Source: Mycobacterium deserti (GTDB taxonomy: Bacteria; Actinomycetota; Actinomycetes; Mycobacteriales; Mycobacteriaceae). From it: a stretch of DNA of 64,000 nt. The translations under genes and the position numbers were made by a program. The notes under the pieces are model-generated. The model was not told the DNA's origin and did no database searches. It was given only the letters and a program-made list of their open reading frames with translations. Where the stretch lies: contig NZ_JAODWD010000001.1 of NCBI RefSeq assembly GCF_025345615.1, forward strand, positions 1,146,186 through 1,210,185. Reading direction: 5' to 3'. Shown here piece after piece: positions 31,106 to 40,589 of this stretch; position 1 is the stretch's first letter, and each line of letters opens with the position of its first letter.

Positions 31106-32068
31106 TCACACGGGCTCGGTGTGCAGGGTCAGCATCCCGTCGCGGCGACCCGCGACCAGCCGCTGGTTGCGCAGCTGTGAACCGACGGCCACTCCCCCCT
31201 GCCCACGCCACGCGGTCACCAAGGTGTCCACCCCGCGGATCTGCGTGTCGGTCAACCCGGTCGCCCCGCCTGCCAGCAGCCAGCCCCGGATCACCCTGCG
31301 CCGCAGCGCCGTGGGCAGCTCGGCGAGCCGGCGGGTGTCGAGTCCCTCACCGGCGTCCAGGTCGGCCAAGGCTCGTTCAGCCAGCTCGTCGAGTGCGTCG
31401 TTGTCCTCGCGCAGCGACGACGCGGTGCGGGCCAGGGCCTCGGCGACACCCCCGCCGAGCGTCTCCTCCATCAGCGGCAGCACGTCGAGCCGCAGACGGG
31501 TGCGGGTGAACCGTGGGTCGAAGTTGTGTGGGTCATGCCACGGCTTGAGTCCGAGCTCGGCGCACGCCGCGATCGTCACGCCGCGCCGCACTGACAACAA
31601 CGGGCGGCACCACGGCGGCTGGTACGACCGCATCCCCGCGATCGACCGTGCTCCCGAGCCGCGACCCAGGCCGAGCAGGACCGTCTCGGCCTGATCGTCG
31701 AGGGTGTGGCCAAGCAGCACCGGCGCACCGTCACACGCGGCTCGCAACGCCGCGTAGCGGGCCTCTCTGGCCGCCGCCTCCGGGCCGCCGCTGCGGCCGA
31801 CGACCACCGGAAGCACGTGGGCGTCAACACATCCCAGCTCCATCGCTTGATCGCGGGCATCGTCGGCGACTGCCCGCGACCCGACCTGCAGCCGATGGTC
31901 GACAACCAGCGCCGTCGTCGGCCTCAACTCGGCGGCGACAGCGGTCAACGCCAGTGAGTCCGGCCCTCCCGACAGCGCCACGCACCAGCGCGGGTCATCG
32001 ACGCCGTGAGCCTTGGCAAACGTCGACACCGCGCGCCGCAGGTCGGCTACAGCACCCTGTCGATCCAT
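31106..32068 (-). CDS. tilS: tRNA(Ile)-lysidine synthetase
   Basis: TilS modifies the wobble cytidine of a minor tRNA-Ile to lysidine using ATP. The PP-loop motif SGGPDS lies at 33-38, followed by VVDHRLQ and [10 protein letters not shown]. The TilS-specific substrate-binding domain extends to about residue 315. The ATG at 32068 is the natural N-terminus. It overlaps the 3' end of the metalloprotease gene by 22 bp, indicating coupling. Confidence 0.93.
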   Translation of the reverse strand: MDRQGAVADLRRAVSTFAKAHGVDDPRWCVALSGGPDSLALTAVAAELRPTTALVVDHRLQVGSRAVADDARDQAMELGCVDAHVLPVVVGRSGGPEAAAREARYAALRAACDGAPVLLGHTLDDQAETVLLGLGRGSGARSIAGMRSYQPPWCRPLLSVRRGVTIAACAELGLKPWHDPHNFDPRFTRTRLRLDVLPLMEETLGGGVAEALARTASSLREDNDALDELAERALADLDAGEGLDTRRLAELPTALRRRVIRGWLLAGGATGLTDTQIRGVDTLVTAWRGQGGVAVGSQLRNQRLVAGRRDGMLTLHTEPV

Positions 32069-33117
32069 CGCTGCGGTTCGTCGACTTCGTCTGGCCGCGG
32101 CAAGGTCTCGGGCCCCGACCAGACGGCGTTGAAACGGTCCATGCCGACCCGCGAGACCACGTGGTCGACGAACGCCTTGCCGCGTGTGTACTGGCTGAGC
32201 TTCGCGTCCACCCCCAGCAGTGCCCGCAGGACCCGCTGCAGCGGCGGTTGCTTGCGGCGGCGGCGCTCGTCGAACCGGCGCCGGATCGTGGCGACCGACG
32301 GCACCACCGCGGGACCGACGGCGTCCATCACGTGGTCGGCGTGGCCCTCCAGAAGCGTGCCGAGCACGAGCAGTTGGTCGAGCGCCCGGCGCTGCGGCTC
32401 CGACTGCACCGCCCGCATCAAACCGATCATTCCTGACGAATTCGGTTCGGCCGCAACGCCGTTGCCACGTTCGCGGACGAACTTCGCAAGCCGGCCGATG
32501 ACTTCGGAGACGTCGTCGGCGGTCTCCTCGGTCAGCACCGCCAGCGAGGTCGACATGTGATCGGCCAGCCACGGGTTGGCACGGAACTGCACGCGGTGGG
32601 TGACCTCGTGCAGGCACACCCAGAGCCGGAAGTCGTACGGCTGCACCCGCAACTGCCGCTCGACGGCGATCACATTGGGGTACACCAACAGCAGTTCGCC
32701 GCCGCCGGGTCCGAACGGGTCGTACTGCCCGAGGATGCCCGACGACACGAACGCCAGCACCGCGCCGGTCTGCGCCCCGGTGATCCGCCCCGCGATCATC
32801 GGCGGACGTGTCCCGCCGTCGGCGTCAAGGTCGTTGCCGCCGGTCATGATCCGCATCGACTGCGTCGCCGCGCGGATCCACTGCGCCCGGTCCACGACGC
32901 GGGCCTCCGGGACCTCGCCGCCCTCGGTCAGCCCGGTGACCTCGCGGACCGGCAATTCGGCGCTACGCGACGCCTCGCTCAGCTGATCGATGACCTGGCG
33001 GCGGGTGTAGTCGGAGGCGGCCGGCCCCGGCCGGGCCAACTTGGCGCCGACCGTGGCGGCGAAATCCCAGTCCACAGCTCGGCCGACGGTCAGTTTCGAC
33101 GTCGTGGCGCGGCTCAT
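32047..33117 (-). CDS. Zinc-dependent metalloprotease-like protein
   Basis: This 356-residue protein carries an HEVTH zincin motif (His170, Glu171, His174) followed by downstream acidic residues that could supply the third ligand. It belongs to the mycobacterial family annotated as zinc-dependent metalloprotease or coenzyme F420 biosynthesis-associated protein. No substrate is known to me. The ATG at 33117 overlaps the dacB stop (ATGA). The operon order dacB-metalloprotease-tilS-hpt is conserved in mycobacteria. Confidence 0.85.
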   Translation of the reverse strand: MSRATTSKLTVGRAVDWDFAATVGAKLARPGPAASDYTRRQVIDQLSEASRSAELPVREVTGLTEGGEVPEARVVDRAQWIRAATQSMRIMTGGNDLDADGGTRPPMIAGRITGAQTGAVLAFVSSGILGQYDPFGPGGGELLLVYPNVIAVERQLRVQPYDFRLWVCLHEVTHRVQFRANPWLADHMSTSLAVLTEETADDVSEVIGRLAKFVRERGNGVAAEPNSSGMIGLMRAVQSEPQRRALDQLLVLGTLLEGHADHVMDAVGPAVVPSVATIRRRFDERRRRKQPPLQRVLRALLGVDAKLSQYTRGKAFVDHVVSRVGMDRFNAVWSGPETLPRPDEVDEPQRWIDRVL

Positions 33118-34490
33118 GCGCCACACCCGCAGGACCGAAGCGTCGCGGCCAGGTTGTCGAGCGCGATGCGCCCCGTCGGCCCCGCATTGTTGGAGATGAT
33201 CGCGAAGGTCAGCACCCGGCCGCTCTCGTCGGTGACGATGCCGGCCAGCGAGTTGGTTCCGGTCAACGAGCCGGTCTTGGCGCGCAGGAAGCCGGCCGCC
33301 GGTCGCACCAGATCCGAGTCGAGGTAGCGGTTGGACAAGGTTCCGCTGCCGCCGGCGATCGGCAGCAGATCGACCAGCGGCCGCAGTTCGGGCTGGGAGT
33401 CGCCCGCGGCGGCCTGCACCACCTCGTCGAGGGTCTCGGCGGTGAGCCGGTCGTCCACCGACAGGCCGCTGGAGTCGAACAGCGCGGCGCCCCTGGTGTC
33501 GATGTCGGCCTCCTCCAGCGCGCCGAGCACCGCCTCGGCGGCGCCGTCGAAACTCTGCGGCCTGCCCACTTCGGCAGCCACCTCACGGCCGATCGCCTCG
33601 GCCATCACGTTGTCGGACGCATTCATCATGTCGCGGAGTCGTTGCATCAGCGGTGGCGACTGCACGGCTGCGAGTTCGCGTCCGTCGGCCCGCGACGGCG
33701 ACACCGTGACGTGCACGGGGTCGACCTCCAACGCGACGGCCAGCGCGCGGCCCGCGTCCAGCGCGGGCGTCCTGGACCGCACTGAGTCGACGCTGACCGG
33801 CTGAGTCCGGCCACCGTCGAGCATCACCGACTCCATCGGGGCGATGTCCCCGTAGTCGATGTCGACCGGGTCCCACCCCTGAGCCATGGTGGGTCCGCTG
33901 TAGGCGCTGGTGTCGACCTGCACCGCGGTCACCTCCATGCCGCTGCGTTGCACCTGCTCGGCGAGGTCGCTGATGCGGGCAGCGTCGCGGTACCAGGTCT
34001 CCTCACCCGGGGGGACCGCCGACAGCGTCGGGTCGCCGCCGCCCTCAAGCACAACGACGCCCGGACGCGCTCCTGCCCGCACCCGGGTGGTCAGCCGGGC
34101 GTTGCGGTCGAGTACCAGCAGCGCGGCCGCCGCGGTCAGCGTCTTGTTGGTCGACGCGGGCTGCATCGGGATGTCGGCGCCGCGCGCCCACAACTGCGTA
34201 CCGGTCATCGCGTCGGTGACCCGGGCGGTGAAGTCGCCGAGGTTGGGGTCGGCGACCGCGGGCGCCAGCGCCGCGGCCAGCGCTGAGGCGGTCGGCTTGG
34301 GTGCGGACTCGGCGACAGGTACCACGGCCGGTTTGGCGGTTGCGGCGGGAGGTGTGGGTTTGACCGCCGTCGCGTCGGTCGAATGGCCCGTCGTCAGCAC
34401 GGCAGCGACCGCGACGACCACCGCGACCAGCAGCAGTACCGCCACCCCGACCACCGCGTGGGTGGATCGCCGCCACCGAGTGGGCCGCAT
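33114..34490 (-). CDS. dacB: D-alanyl-D-alanine carboxypeptidase, PBP4 family (S13)
   Basis: This is an exported penicillin-binding protein acting on peptidoglycan stem peptides. An N-terminal transmembrane segment or uncleaved signal (about 12-34) is followed by an Ala/Pro/Thr-rich linker and the S13 domain. Its motifs are S113-x-x-K116 (STNK), SDN in NASDNVMAE and KTG in [10 protein letters not shown]. The 458-residue length is normal for actinobacterial PBP4. Divergent from ppa, it overlaps the downstream metalloprotease gene. Confidence 0.93.
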   Translation of the reverse strand: MRPTRWRRSTHAVVGVAVLLLVAVVVAVAAVLTTGHSTDATAVKPTPPAATAKPAVVPVAESAPKPTASALAAALAPAVADPNLGDFTARVTDAMTGTQLWARGADIPMQPASTNKTLTAAAALLVLDRNARLTTRVRAGARPGVVVLEGGGDPTLSAVPPGEETWYRDAARISDLAEQVQRSGMEVTAVQVDTSAYSGPTMAQGWDPVDIDYGDIAPMESVMLDGGRTQPVSVDSVRSRTPALDAGRALAVALEVDPVHVTVSPSRADGRELAAVQSPPLMQRLRDMMNASDNVMAEAIGREVAAEVGRPQSFDGAAEAVLGALEEADIDTRGAALFDSSGLSVDDRLTAETLDEVVQAAAGDSQPELRPLVDLLPIAGGSGTLSNRYLDSDLVRPAAGFLRAKTGSLTGTNSLAGIVTDESGRVLTFAIISNNAGPTGRIALDNLAATLRSCGCGA

Positions 34491-34623
34491 GACTGACTCT
34501 CCTGCCCTGTCTGGACCGCCTACTCAGGCCGCCCCCGTAGAGCAGGGTATCGCTCCATTAGGGTTGACCCGCGTCGCCAAGCGGGCGACCCAGACTCAGA
34601 GCACATGCGAAGGAGCCGCGGCG

Positions 34624-35112
34624 GTGGAATTGGACGTCGTCATCGAGATCCCCAAGGGTTCGCGCAACAAGTACGAGGTTGACCACGACACCGGCAAGGT
34701 GAAGCTGGACCGCTACTTGTACACGTCGATGGCGTATCCGACGGACTACGGGTTCTTCGAGAACACCCTCGGCGAGGACGGCGACCCGCTCGACGCGTTG
34801 GTGCTGCTGCCCGAGTCGGTGTTCCCCGGCTGCATCGTCGAGGCGCGCCCCGTCGCGATGTTCCAGATGACCGACGAGGCAGGCGGCGACGACAAAGTGC
34901 TGTGCGTGGTCGCCGGCGATCCCCGGTGGGATCATATTCAGGACCTCGAGGACGTTCCGGCCTTCGAACTGGAGGCCATCAAGCACTTCTTCGTGCATTA
35001 CAAGGACCTGGAACCGGGCAAGTACGTCAAGGCCGCCGATTGGGTGGGCCGCGACAAAGCCGAAGCCGAGGTGCAGGCTTCGATCGAGAGGTTCAAGGCG
35101 ACGCCGCACTGA
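34624..35112 (+). CDS. ppa: Inorganic pyrophosphatase
   Basis: Ppa hydrolyses pyrophosphate, pulling biosynthetic reactions forward. The 162-residue protein starts at GTG 34624, with AGGAG at 34611-34615. It has the family I signatures: [21 protein letters not shown] and [11 protein letters not shown], with the metal-binding aspartates. Open frame upstream of the GTG is on the shadow strand of dacB and is not coding. Confidence 0.96.
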   Translation: MELDVVIEIPKGSRNKYEVDHDTGKVKLDRYLYTSMAYPTDYGFFENTLGEDGDPLDALVLLPESVFPGCIVEARPVAMFQMTDEAGGDDKVLCVVAGDPRWDHIQDLEDVPAFELEAIKHFFVHYKDLEPGKYVKAADWVGRDKAEAEVQASIERFKATPH

Positions 35113-35139
35113 CGGCCGGGGAATTTTCCTCTCCGTAAC

Positions 35140-35157
35140 ACGCGGTAACCTCCGCGT
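35140..35157 (+). terminator. Short hairpin after ppa, possible terminator
   Basis: A perfect 6-bp stem ACGCGG/CCGCGT with a 6-base loop starts 28 bp after the ppa stop. No U-tract follows. It could attenuate read-through into the UraD-like gene, but a short stem in a GC-rich genome is weak evidence. Confidence 0.3.
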
Positions 35158-35171
35158 TCTCTGGGGCTTTG

Positions 35172-35705
35172 ATGATTGGTCTCGTGTTGATGCATCAGGG
35201 GATCGGCCTCGAAGCGTTCAACGCCATGCCGATGCGACGGGCCGTGCACGCCGTGTACGAATGCTGCTACAGCGTGCCGCTGGCCGCCGATTTGGCGCGC
35301 GGGCGGCCGTACGCCGACCACGACGCGCTGTTCCGCCATGCCGACGAGCTGCTGTTCGGGCTGTCCGAGGAGTCGATCGACTCGATCCTGCAGGCCTATC
35401 CGGACATCGGGCGACGGCCGGGCAGCGAGAAGTCTGCGGCCGAACAGTGCGCCATCTGGTGCGACGAGCCCGGGGTGATGAATCAGCTGAGCCGAGCCTC
35501 ACGGCGCTACCTCGAGCAGTTCGGCTTCGGCTTCGTGATGTTCGTCAACGGCTACTCCGTTCCCGACGTGCTGGCCGCGATGTCCGACCGTCTGCTCAAC
35601 GATGTCGAGACCGAACGCAAAGTGGTCCGCAACGAGCTGGGCCGGATCAACCGCACCCGGCTGGAGCGCATGCTCGGCCCCGAGGGCGGCTACGACAACT
35701 GGTGA
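35172..35705 (+). CDS. UraD-like (OHCU decarboxylase family) protein with Tyr in place of catalytic His
   Basis: The 177-residue protein aligns along its length with 2-oxo-4-hydroxy-4-carboxy-5-ureidoimidazoline decarboxylases: FNAMP at the start, CCYS, ARGRPYAD, and the S-x-x-EQ helix with the conserved Glu. The usual catalytic His-Pro pair is Tyr76-Pro here (AYPDIG; the codon is TAT), so normal uric-acid-pathway decarboxylation is doubtful. No other purine-degradation genes are nearby. The start could be ATG 35172 or ATG 35190; the second gives the commoner family N-terminus. Confidence 0.65.
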   Translation: MIGLVLMHQGIGLEAFNAMPMRRAVHAVYECCYSVPLAADLARGRPYADHDALFRHADELLFGLSEESIDSILQAYPDIGRRPGSEKSAAEQCAIWCDEPGVMNQLSRASRRYLEQFGFGFVMFVNGYSVPDVLAAMSDRLLNDVETERKVVRNELGRINRTRLERMLGPEGGYDNW

Positions 35706-36664
35706 CCGACGACCAGGTTCTGCAACGGCTCGCCGCGGTGTAACCGGCCGATGTTGGCGACGACATCGTCGACGCGGCCGATGAACGTGTTACGGGTGAC
35801 GCCCGACGAGTGCGGGGTCATCAACACGTTGGGCAGCTTGGCGAACGGCAGCTCGCTGGGCGCAGCGTGGCCGTCGGAGTCTGGATACCGGTACCACACG
35901 TCGATGGCCGCCGCAGCGATGGTACGAGCCGCGAGCGCCTCGTAGAGAGCGGTTTCGGCCACCAGGGGTCCGCGTGCGACGTTGATCAACACGCCCTCGG
36001 GTCCCAGCGCCCGCAGCTGGTCGGCGCCGATCAGGCCGGTGGTGCGTTCGGTCAGCGGCGCCGAGACGACCACCACTTCGGACTCCGACATCAGCCGGTC
36101 GAGCGCTCCGACATCGGCTGTCCATGACAACCCCTCGGCTGCGGCGTCGAGTGTGCCGCTGCCCGTCACCGCCGCACCTTCGGTGCCCAGCGCGCGCAGC
36201 AGATGCCAACTGCGCCTGCCGATGTGGCCGAAGCCGACGAATCCGACCCGTGCCCCGTGCAGCGCTCGGGGCTGAGGAATCGACCGGTCGTACACCGAGG
36301 TGGCCCAGACGTCCTCGCGCAGCGCCCAGTCCTGTTCCAGGAAATTTCGGCGTAGCAGCACCGCCGCGGCGAGGACGTACTCGGCGATGGACTGCTCATG
36401 ATGAAACGTGTTCGCGACGAACACCTTCGGACTCAGAACGTCGAAGGCAACCTTGTCAGTGCCTGCGCCCGCGACGTGCACGAGGAGCAGCTTTTTCGCC
36501 ACGGCGGACATTTCCGGAGTGAACCGACTGCCGACGAACACATCGGCTTCCCGCAGCGCGGCTTCTGTCGTGTCCCCCCACACCACCGTCGTCCCCGCAG
36601 GCAGTCCGGCCTCGAAGCGCTCGCGGTGCGGCACCAGGCTCGGGTCGACGACGACGACTTTCAT
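35690..36664 (-). CDS. D-2-hydroxyacid dehydrogenase (first of two)
   Basis: This 324-residue NAD(P)-dependent enzyme has the Rossmann loop GFVGFGHIG, the conserved Arg in NVARGPLV and the PHSSG active-site His region. Enzymes of this group reduce 2-keto acids such as glyoxylate or hydroxypyruvate, or oxidise D-2-hydroxyacids. The ATG at 36664 overlaps the stop of the glucarate dehydratase gene (ATGA), so the two form one unit. Its step in the hexarate island is unknown. It overlaps the 3' end of the UraD-like gene by 16 bp. Confidence 0.85.
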   Translation of the reverse strand: MKVVVVDPSLVPHRERFEAGLPAGTTVVWGDTTEAALREADVFVGSRFTPEMSAVAKKLLLVHVAGAGTDKVAFDVLSPKVFVANTFHHEQSIAEYVLAAAVLLRRNFLEQDWALREDVWATSVYDRSIPQPRALHGARVGFVGFGHIGRRSWHLLRALGTEGAAVTGSGTLDAAAEGLSWTADVGALDRLMSESEVVVVSAPLTERTTGLIGADQLRALGPEGVLINVARGPLVAETALYEALAARTIAAAAIDVWYRYPDSDGHAAPSELPFAKLPNVLMTPHSSGVTRNTFIGRVDDVVANIGRLHRGEPLQNLVVGHQLS

Positions 36665-38007
36665 CGTTGCAGCGCCGGCCGTTTCCGGTCGAACGTCCAT
36701 CCCGGAACGAGGTATTGCATTGCCGCCGCGTCGTCGCGTGCACCGAGGCCCTCGGCGAGGTACAGCTCATGCGCCGCGGCCACAGCCTCCTCGTCGAGCT
36801 CCACCCCGAGGCCCGGCCGGTCCGGAACGGTGAGATGCCCGTCGGCGATCGTGAACGGCTCCTTGGTGATTCGCTGGCCGTCCTGCCAGATCCAGTGCGT
36901 GTCGATGGCGGTGATCTGACCGGGCGCCGCGGCAGCGACATGGGTGAACATCGCCAGCGAAACGTCGAAGTGGTTGTTCGAGTGCGAACCCCACGTCAGC
37001 CCCCACGCATCGCAGAGCTGAGCGACGCGTACCGAGCCGTTCATGGTCCAGAAGTGCGGGTCTGCCAGCGGGATGTCGACGGCGCCCGTCCGGATGGCGT
37101 GACCCAGTTCTCGCCAGTCGGTGGCGATCATGTTGGTCGCGGTCGGCAGTCCGGTCGCGCGCTTGAACTCGGCCATCACCTCGCGACCGGAGAACGTGCC
37201 CTCAGGGCCGACCGGATCCTCGGCATAGGCGAGGACATCGGTCAGGTCACGGCAGGTCCGCACCGCGTCGGAGAGAAGCCATGCGCCATTGGGGTCCAAT
37301 GTGATCCGAGCGTCGGGGAATCGGTCGGCCAGCGCGGTCACGGCCTTGGCCTCGTCGCCCGGCGCCAGCACACCGCCCTTGAGCTTGAAGTCGCGGAACC
37401 CGTATCGGTCCCGCGCGGCCTCGGCCAATCGAACGACGGCCTCAGGCGTCAGCGCCTCGTCGTGGCGGATGCGCAGCCACTGGTCGGCGTCGGCGCTCTC
37501 GTCGGCCGGTGACCGGTAGGCCAGATCGGTCTTGGTGCGGTCGCCGACGAAGAACAGGTAGCCCAGCGCGGGCACCCGCTCCCGCTGCTGCCCGTCGCCG
37601 AGCAGCGCCGCGACGGTGACGCCGAGATGCTTTCCGAGCAGATCCAGCAGCGCCGACTCCACCGCCGTCACCGCGTGCACGGTGACCCGCAGGTCGAACG
37701 TCTGGGCACCGCGCCCTGCGCTGTCACGGCCGGCGAACTCGCGTCGGACGGCCGCCAGCGTCGCGTGGTAGGCGCCGATCGGCGAGCCGACCACCAGCGG
37801 CGTGGCGTCTTCGAGCGTGCGACGGATCGGTTCGCCGCCGGGCACCTCACCGACACCGGTGTTGCCCTCAGAGTCGGTCAGGATCAACAGGTTTCGCGTG
37901 AAGAAAGGACCGTGCGCGCCGCTGAGGTTCAGCAGCATGCAGTCGTGTCCTGCGACAGGGACGACCCTCATGTCGCGAACGACAGGGCTCCGACTGGGCG
38001 AGGTCAT
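36661..38007 (-). CDS. gudD: Glucarate dehydratase (GudD)
   Basis: Dehydrates D-glucarate (and often L-idarate) to 5-keto-4-deoxyglucarate. The 448-residue enolase-superfamily protein keeps the E. coli GudD catalytic positions with a constant offset of three: Lys208 and Lys210 (FKLKGG), Asp238 and Asn240 (LDPN), Glu263, Asn292 and His342 in SHSNNHFD. The ATG at 38007 has no Shine-Dalgarno sequence, and the predicted transcript begins within a few bases of it, so it may be leaderless. A LysR-type dyad lies 67 bp upstream. It is transcribed with the hydroxyacid dehydrogenase gene. Confidence 0.92.
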   Translation of the reverse strand: MTSPSRSPVVRDMRVVPVAGHDCMLLNLSGAHGPFFTRNLLILTDSEGNTGVGEVPGGEPIRRTLEDATPLVVGSPIGAYHATLAAVRREFAGRDSAGRGAQTFDLRVTVHAVTAVESALLDLLGKHLGVTVAALLGDGQQRERVPALGYLFFVGDRTKTDLAYRSPADESADADQWLRIRHDEALTPEAVVRLAEAARDRYGFRDFKLKGGVLAPGDEAKAVTALADRFPDARITLDPNGAWLLSDAVRTCRDLTDVLAYAEDPVGPEGTFSGREVMAEFKRATGLPTATNMIATDWRELGHAIRTGAVDIPLADPHFWTMNGSVRVAQLCDAWGLTWGSHSNNHFDVSLAMFTHVAAAAPGQITAIDTHWIWQDGQRITKEPFTIADGHLTVPDRPGLGVELDEEAVAAAHELYLAEGLGARDDAAAMQYLVPGWTFDRKRPALQR

Positions 38008-38015
38008 GATTTTTG

Positions 38016-38046
38016 AGCGTACTGAGGCCAATCGATGCATGTCCAA
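38016..38046 (-). promoter_or_regulatory. Predicted gudD promoter
   Basis: On the minus strand TTGGAC (complement of 38041-38046) is followed after 19 bp by TACGCT (38016-38021), which lies 8 bases before the gudD ATG. The same GTGTTGGAC-N19-TACG arrangement precedes the hydroxyacid dehydrogenase at 45460. The spacing is long for a sigma-A promoter, as would be expected of one needing an activator. Confidence 0.5.
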
Positions 38047-38064
38047 CACTAAGAAGGCATGAAT

Positions 38065-38083
38065 TAATGCGCCCTGGGCATCA
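38065..38083. promoter_or_regulatory. LysR-type operator, site C (gudD)
   Basis: The dyad ATGC-N7-GCAT (38067-38081), with the T-N11-A core of LysR boxes, is centred at 38074. That is about 65 bases before the predicted gudD transcript start and exactly 28 nt before the TTGGAC hexamer. It overlaps the iclR stop codon. Confidence 0.55.
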
Positions 38084-38875
38084 CCCGGCGAACCATTTCT
38101 CGCCGTTCGCGAGCGGCCGGATCACCCGCGAAACCTTGTCCCCCACCTCGAGTAGAGCCTCGACGATCGCGCGCTCCCGACCGTCGGTCAGCCTGCCCAT
38201 CGGGATGGAGGCGCTGATTGCGTCCTGGGCAGGCTGCATGTAGCGCAGCGCGACCGCGAAGCACCGCACGCCGGGCGTGTTCTCCTCGGTGTCGGTCGCA
38301 TAGCCGCGAATTCGGGCACCGGCCAACGCTTCGTCGAGTTCTGCGCGGTCGGTGATCGTATGGTCGGTGATACGCGAGAGCGTGGCGGGCAGATGTTCGT
38401 CGCGTTCATGATCGAATCGTTCGGCGAGCAGCGCCTTGCCCAATGCGGTGGCGTAGGCCGGCAACCGCCTGCCCACTCTGCTGGCGGTCCGTTGGTACTG
38501 CCGAGACTCCCGGGTGGCGAGGTAGACGACGTCGGTACCGTCGATGCGCGCGACGTGGAACGTCTCGTCGAGTTGTTTGCGGAGGTCGTCGAGGAACGGG
38601 GTGATCATCGGCAGGTAGGGGTCGCCGTCGAGGTAGCCGGTGCCGACCAGTAACGCACGAATACCGATGCCGTACAACGTCCCTGATGCGTCAGACCGCA
38701 CCCACCCCTGTGTGACCAGGGTGCGCAGCAGGGCGTGCAGACTGCTGCGCGGCATGTCCAGCGCCGTGGCGATGTCGCGGATGCGGGCGGGCCGATCCTG
38801 TCGCGACGCGAGGTATTCGAGCAGTTCGACGGTGCGTACCGCCGACTTCACCTGGCGAGGTGGCTCCACGCTCAC
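38081..38875 (-). CDS. IclR family transcriptional regulator
   Basis: This 264-residue regulator has an N-terminal winged helix-turn-helix (about 10-70; [19 protein letters not shown]) and a C-terminal effector-binding IclR domain (about 80-255). IclR proteins commonly control sugar-acid and aromatic catabolism. The start is GTG at 38875, overlapping the tauE stop (GTGA). It is the last gene of the transporter operon, so its natural targets are that operon and possibly gudD. Candidate palindromes lie upstream of the binding-protein gene. Confidence 0.88.
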   Translation of the reverse strand: MSVEPPRQVKSAVRTVELLEYLASRQDRPARIRDIATALDMPRSSLHALLRTLVTQGWVRSDASGTLYGIGIRALLVGTGYLDGDPYLPMITPFLDDLRKQLDETFHVARIDGTDVVYLATRESRQYQRTASRVGRRLPAYATALGKALLAERFDHERDEHLPATLSRITDHTITDRAELDEALAGARIRGYATDTEENTPGVRCFAVALRYMQPAQDAISASIPMGRLTDGRERAIVEALLEVGDKVSRVIRPLANGEKWFAG

Positions 38876-39594
38876 AACCCCACGAGCTCTCGGGTGATCA
38901 ACAGAATTGCGCCGATCGCCGAGATCGTGATCGCCGCCCAGCGCTGCCGCTGCGGGTCCAGCAGACGGTTGACCGGCCACGACAGTAGATACCCGACCGC
39001 AACCGCTGGGGTCAGCACGGCGAACGACGACACCGTCTGCGCGCCGATGGAGCCCGTCACCGCCAGCATCGCGATGGACATCAGGGAGCCGACCAGGAAG
39101 AAGCCGCTCATGGTGCCGCGCAGTTGCGCCCCACTCGTGTTCTGCCACACCAGTGCCATCGGAGGCCCGCCGATCGACGTCGCCGTGCCGAGCACACCGG
39201 AGGTGGCTCCGGCGAGTACCAGGTTGCGCCGGTGCGGAACCGGGATCCAACCGACACTGGTGAGAACGACGCCGAACAGCACCACACCGGCGAGCATGAT
39301 CGCGAGCGCGCGTTGCGGCAACAGCGCCAACAGCAAGGCCCCTGCGACAGTGCCCGGTACGCGGCCGACCAGCGCCCAACCGGTGCCCCCGAGGTCGATA
39401 GCCTCGCGTTCGCGCACCACGACCAGCACGGTCAGCAGCGCCGCGAGCATGATCAGGGTGCCGGGGATCATGGCGGGGTTGACGATCGCGACGATCGGCG
39501 CAGCGAGCATCCCCATGCCGAATCCGATCGAAGCCTGCATGCACGACGCCAGGACGATGGCCATGGCTACGACGACATACGACGAGACGCTCAC
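38872..39594 (-). CDS. Sulfite exporter TauE/SafE family membrane protein
   Basis: This 240-residue polytopic protein has about seven to eight hydrophobic segments and the two internal GASSG-like turns typical of the TauE/SafE family (MQASIGFGMGMLAAP and TATSIGGPP). The family moves organic anions such as sulfoacetate, sulfite or carboxylates. In this island an acidic intermediate could be the substrate. The GTG start at 39594 overlaps the stop of the ABC ATPase (GTGA). Confidence 0.82.
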   Translation of the reverse strand: MSVSSYVVVAMAIVLASCMQASIGFGMGMLAAPIVAIVNPAMIPGTLIMLAALLTVLVVVREREAIDLGGTGWALVGRVPGTVAGALLLALLPQRALAIMLAGVVLFGVVLTSVGWIPVPHRRNLVLAGATSGVLGTATSIGGPPMALVWQNTSGAQLRGTMSGFFLVGSLMSIAMLAVTGSIGAQTVSSFAVLTPAVAVGYLLSWPVNRLLDPQRQRWAAITISAIGAILLITRELVGL

Positions 39595-40589
39595 ACCGAC
39601 AACGATGCCGCATGCTCGGTGAGCAGCGGATGGTGGCACAGCGCGGTGTGGGCGTCGACGTGCGGATCCCGCGCTGCAGGCGGGGTTTCCGACGCGCAGA
39701 CGTCCGTCGCCCGCCAGCACCGGGTACGAAACCGGCACCCCGACGGCGGGTCCAGCGGCGACGGCACCTCGCCCTTCAGTAGGATCCGCTCCTTGCGGTG
39801 TGCGCTGTCGAGTTTCGGGGCGGCCGACATCAGCGCGGCGGTGTACGGGTGGTTCGGCCGCTCGAAAACCGCGTCTGTCGGCCCGTTTTCGATGATCCTG
39901 CCGAGGTACATCACCGCGACGCGGTCGGCGACGTGGCGAACCACCGACAGGTCGTGGGAGATGAAGATGTAGGAGATCTGCAACTGCTGTTGTAGGTCGT
40001 TGAGCAGGTTGAGCACCTGCGCCTGAACGGACAGGTCCAGTGCCGACACCGGCTCGTCGCAGACGATCACATCGGGGTCGAGTGCGAGGGCGCGAGCGAT
40101 GCCGATGCGTTGCCGCTGACCGCCCGAGAACTCCTGGGGGTACTTGTCGGCGGCCTTGGCGCCGAGGCCGACGAGGTCGAGCAGTCCCCGCACGCGCATG
40201 TCGCGGTCGTTGCGGTTGGCGTACATGCCTTTGTGGCTGCGCCACGGCTCGGCAATGATGTCGCCGGCCGACATACGGGAGTTCAACGACGCGTACGGGT
40301 CCTGGAACACCATCTGCACCCGGCGGCGAAACTTCAGCAGGTCCTTGCCACGAAGGCTGAACGGGTCGATTCCATCGAAGCGCACAGTACCCGCGTCGGG
40401 GCGTTCGAGCATCATCAATGTGCGTGCCAGCGTGGACTTCCCGCATCCGGACTCGCCCACCAGACCAAGCGTCTCGCCGCGCTCGAGGTCGAGGTTGACG
40501 CCGTCGAGTGCGCAGAGCCTTTTCTTGCCTACGTTGGGCACGCGGAACGACTTGCGCAGGTCGCGCACTTCGAGCAGGTTGTCAGACAT
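39591..40589 (-). CDS. Dipeptide-type ABC transporter ATP-binding protein (OppF/DppF-like)
   Basis: This 332-residue ATPase has Walker A GESGCGKST (about 45-53), the Q-loop VFQDPYASLN, the signature FSGGQRQRIG, Walker B VIVCDEP and the H-loop ISHDLSVV. The C-terminal oligopeptide-transporter domain holds the cysteine pattern RCWRATDVC ... CHHP that may bind a small iron-sulfur or zinc centre. It overlaps the preceding ATPase gene by 8 bp. Confidence 0.92.
   Translation of the reverse strand: MSDNLLEVRDLRKSFRVPNVGKKRLCALDGVNLDLERGETLGLVGESGCGKSTLARTLMMLERPDAGTVRFDGIDPFSLRGKDLLKFRRRVQMVFQDPYASLNSRMSAGDIIAEPWRSHKGMYANRNDRDMRVRGLLDLVGLGAKAADKYPQEFSGGQRQRIGIARALALDPDVIVCDEPVSALDLSVQAQVLNLLNDLQQQLQISYIFISHDLSVVRHVADRVAVMYLGRIIENGPTDAVFERPNHPYTAALMSAAPKLDSAHRKERILLKGEVPSPLDPPSGCRFRTRCWRATDVCASETPPAARDPHVDAHTALCHHPLLTEHAASLSV

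Noticed and set aside
34564..34600. TTGACC before ppa as a -35 element.
   Set aside because: No acceptable -10 hexamer follows at 16-19 bp, so I did not annotate a promoter.
33910..34623. Upstream extension of the ppa reading frame (about 238 extra codons).
   Set aside because: It runs antisense through dacB. The GTG at 34624 has a proper ribosome binding site and gives the exact family length.
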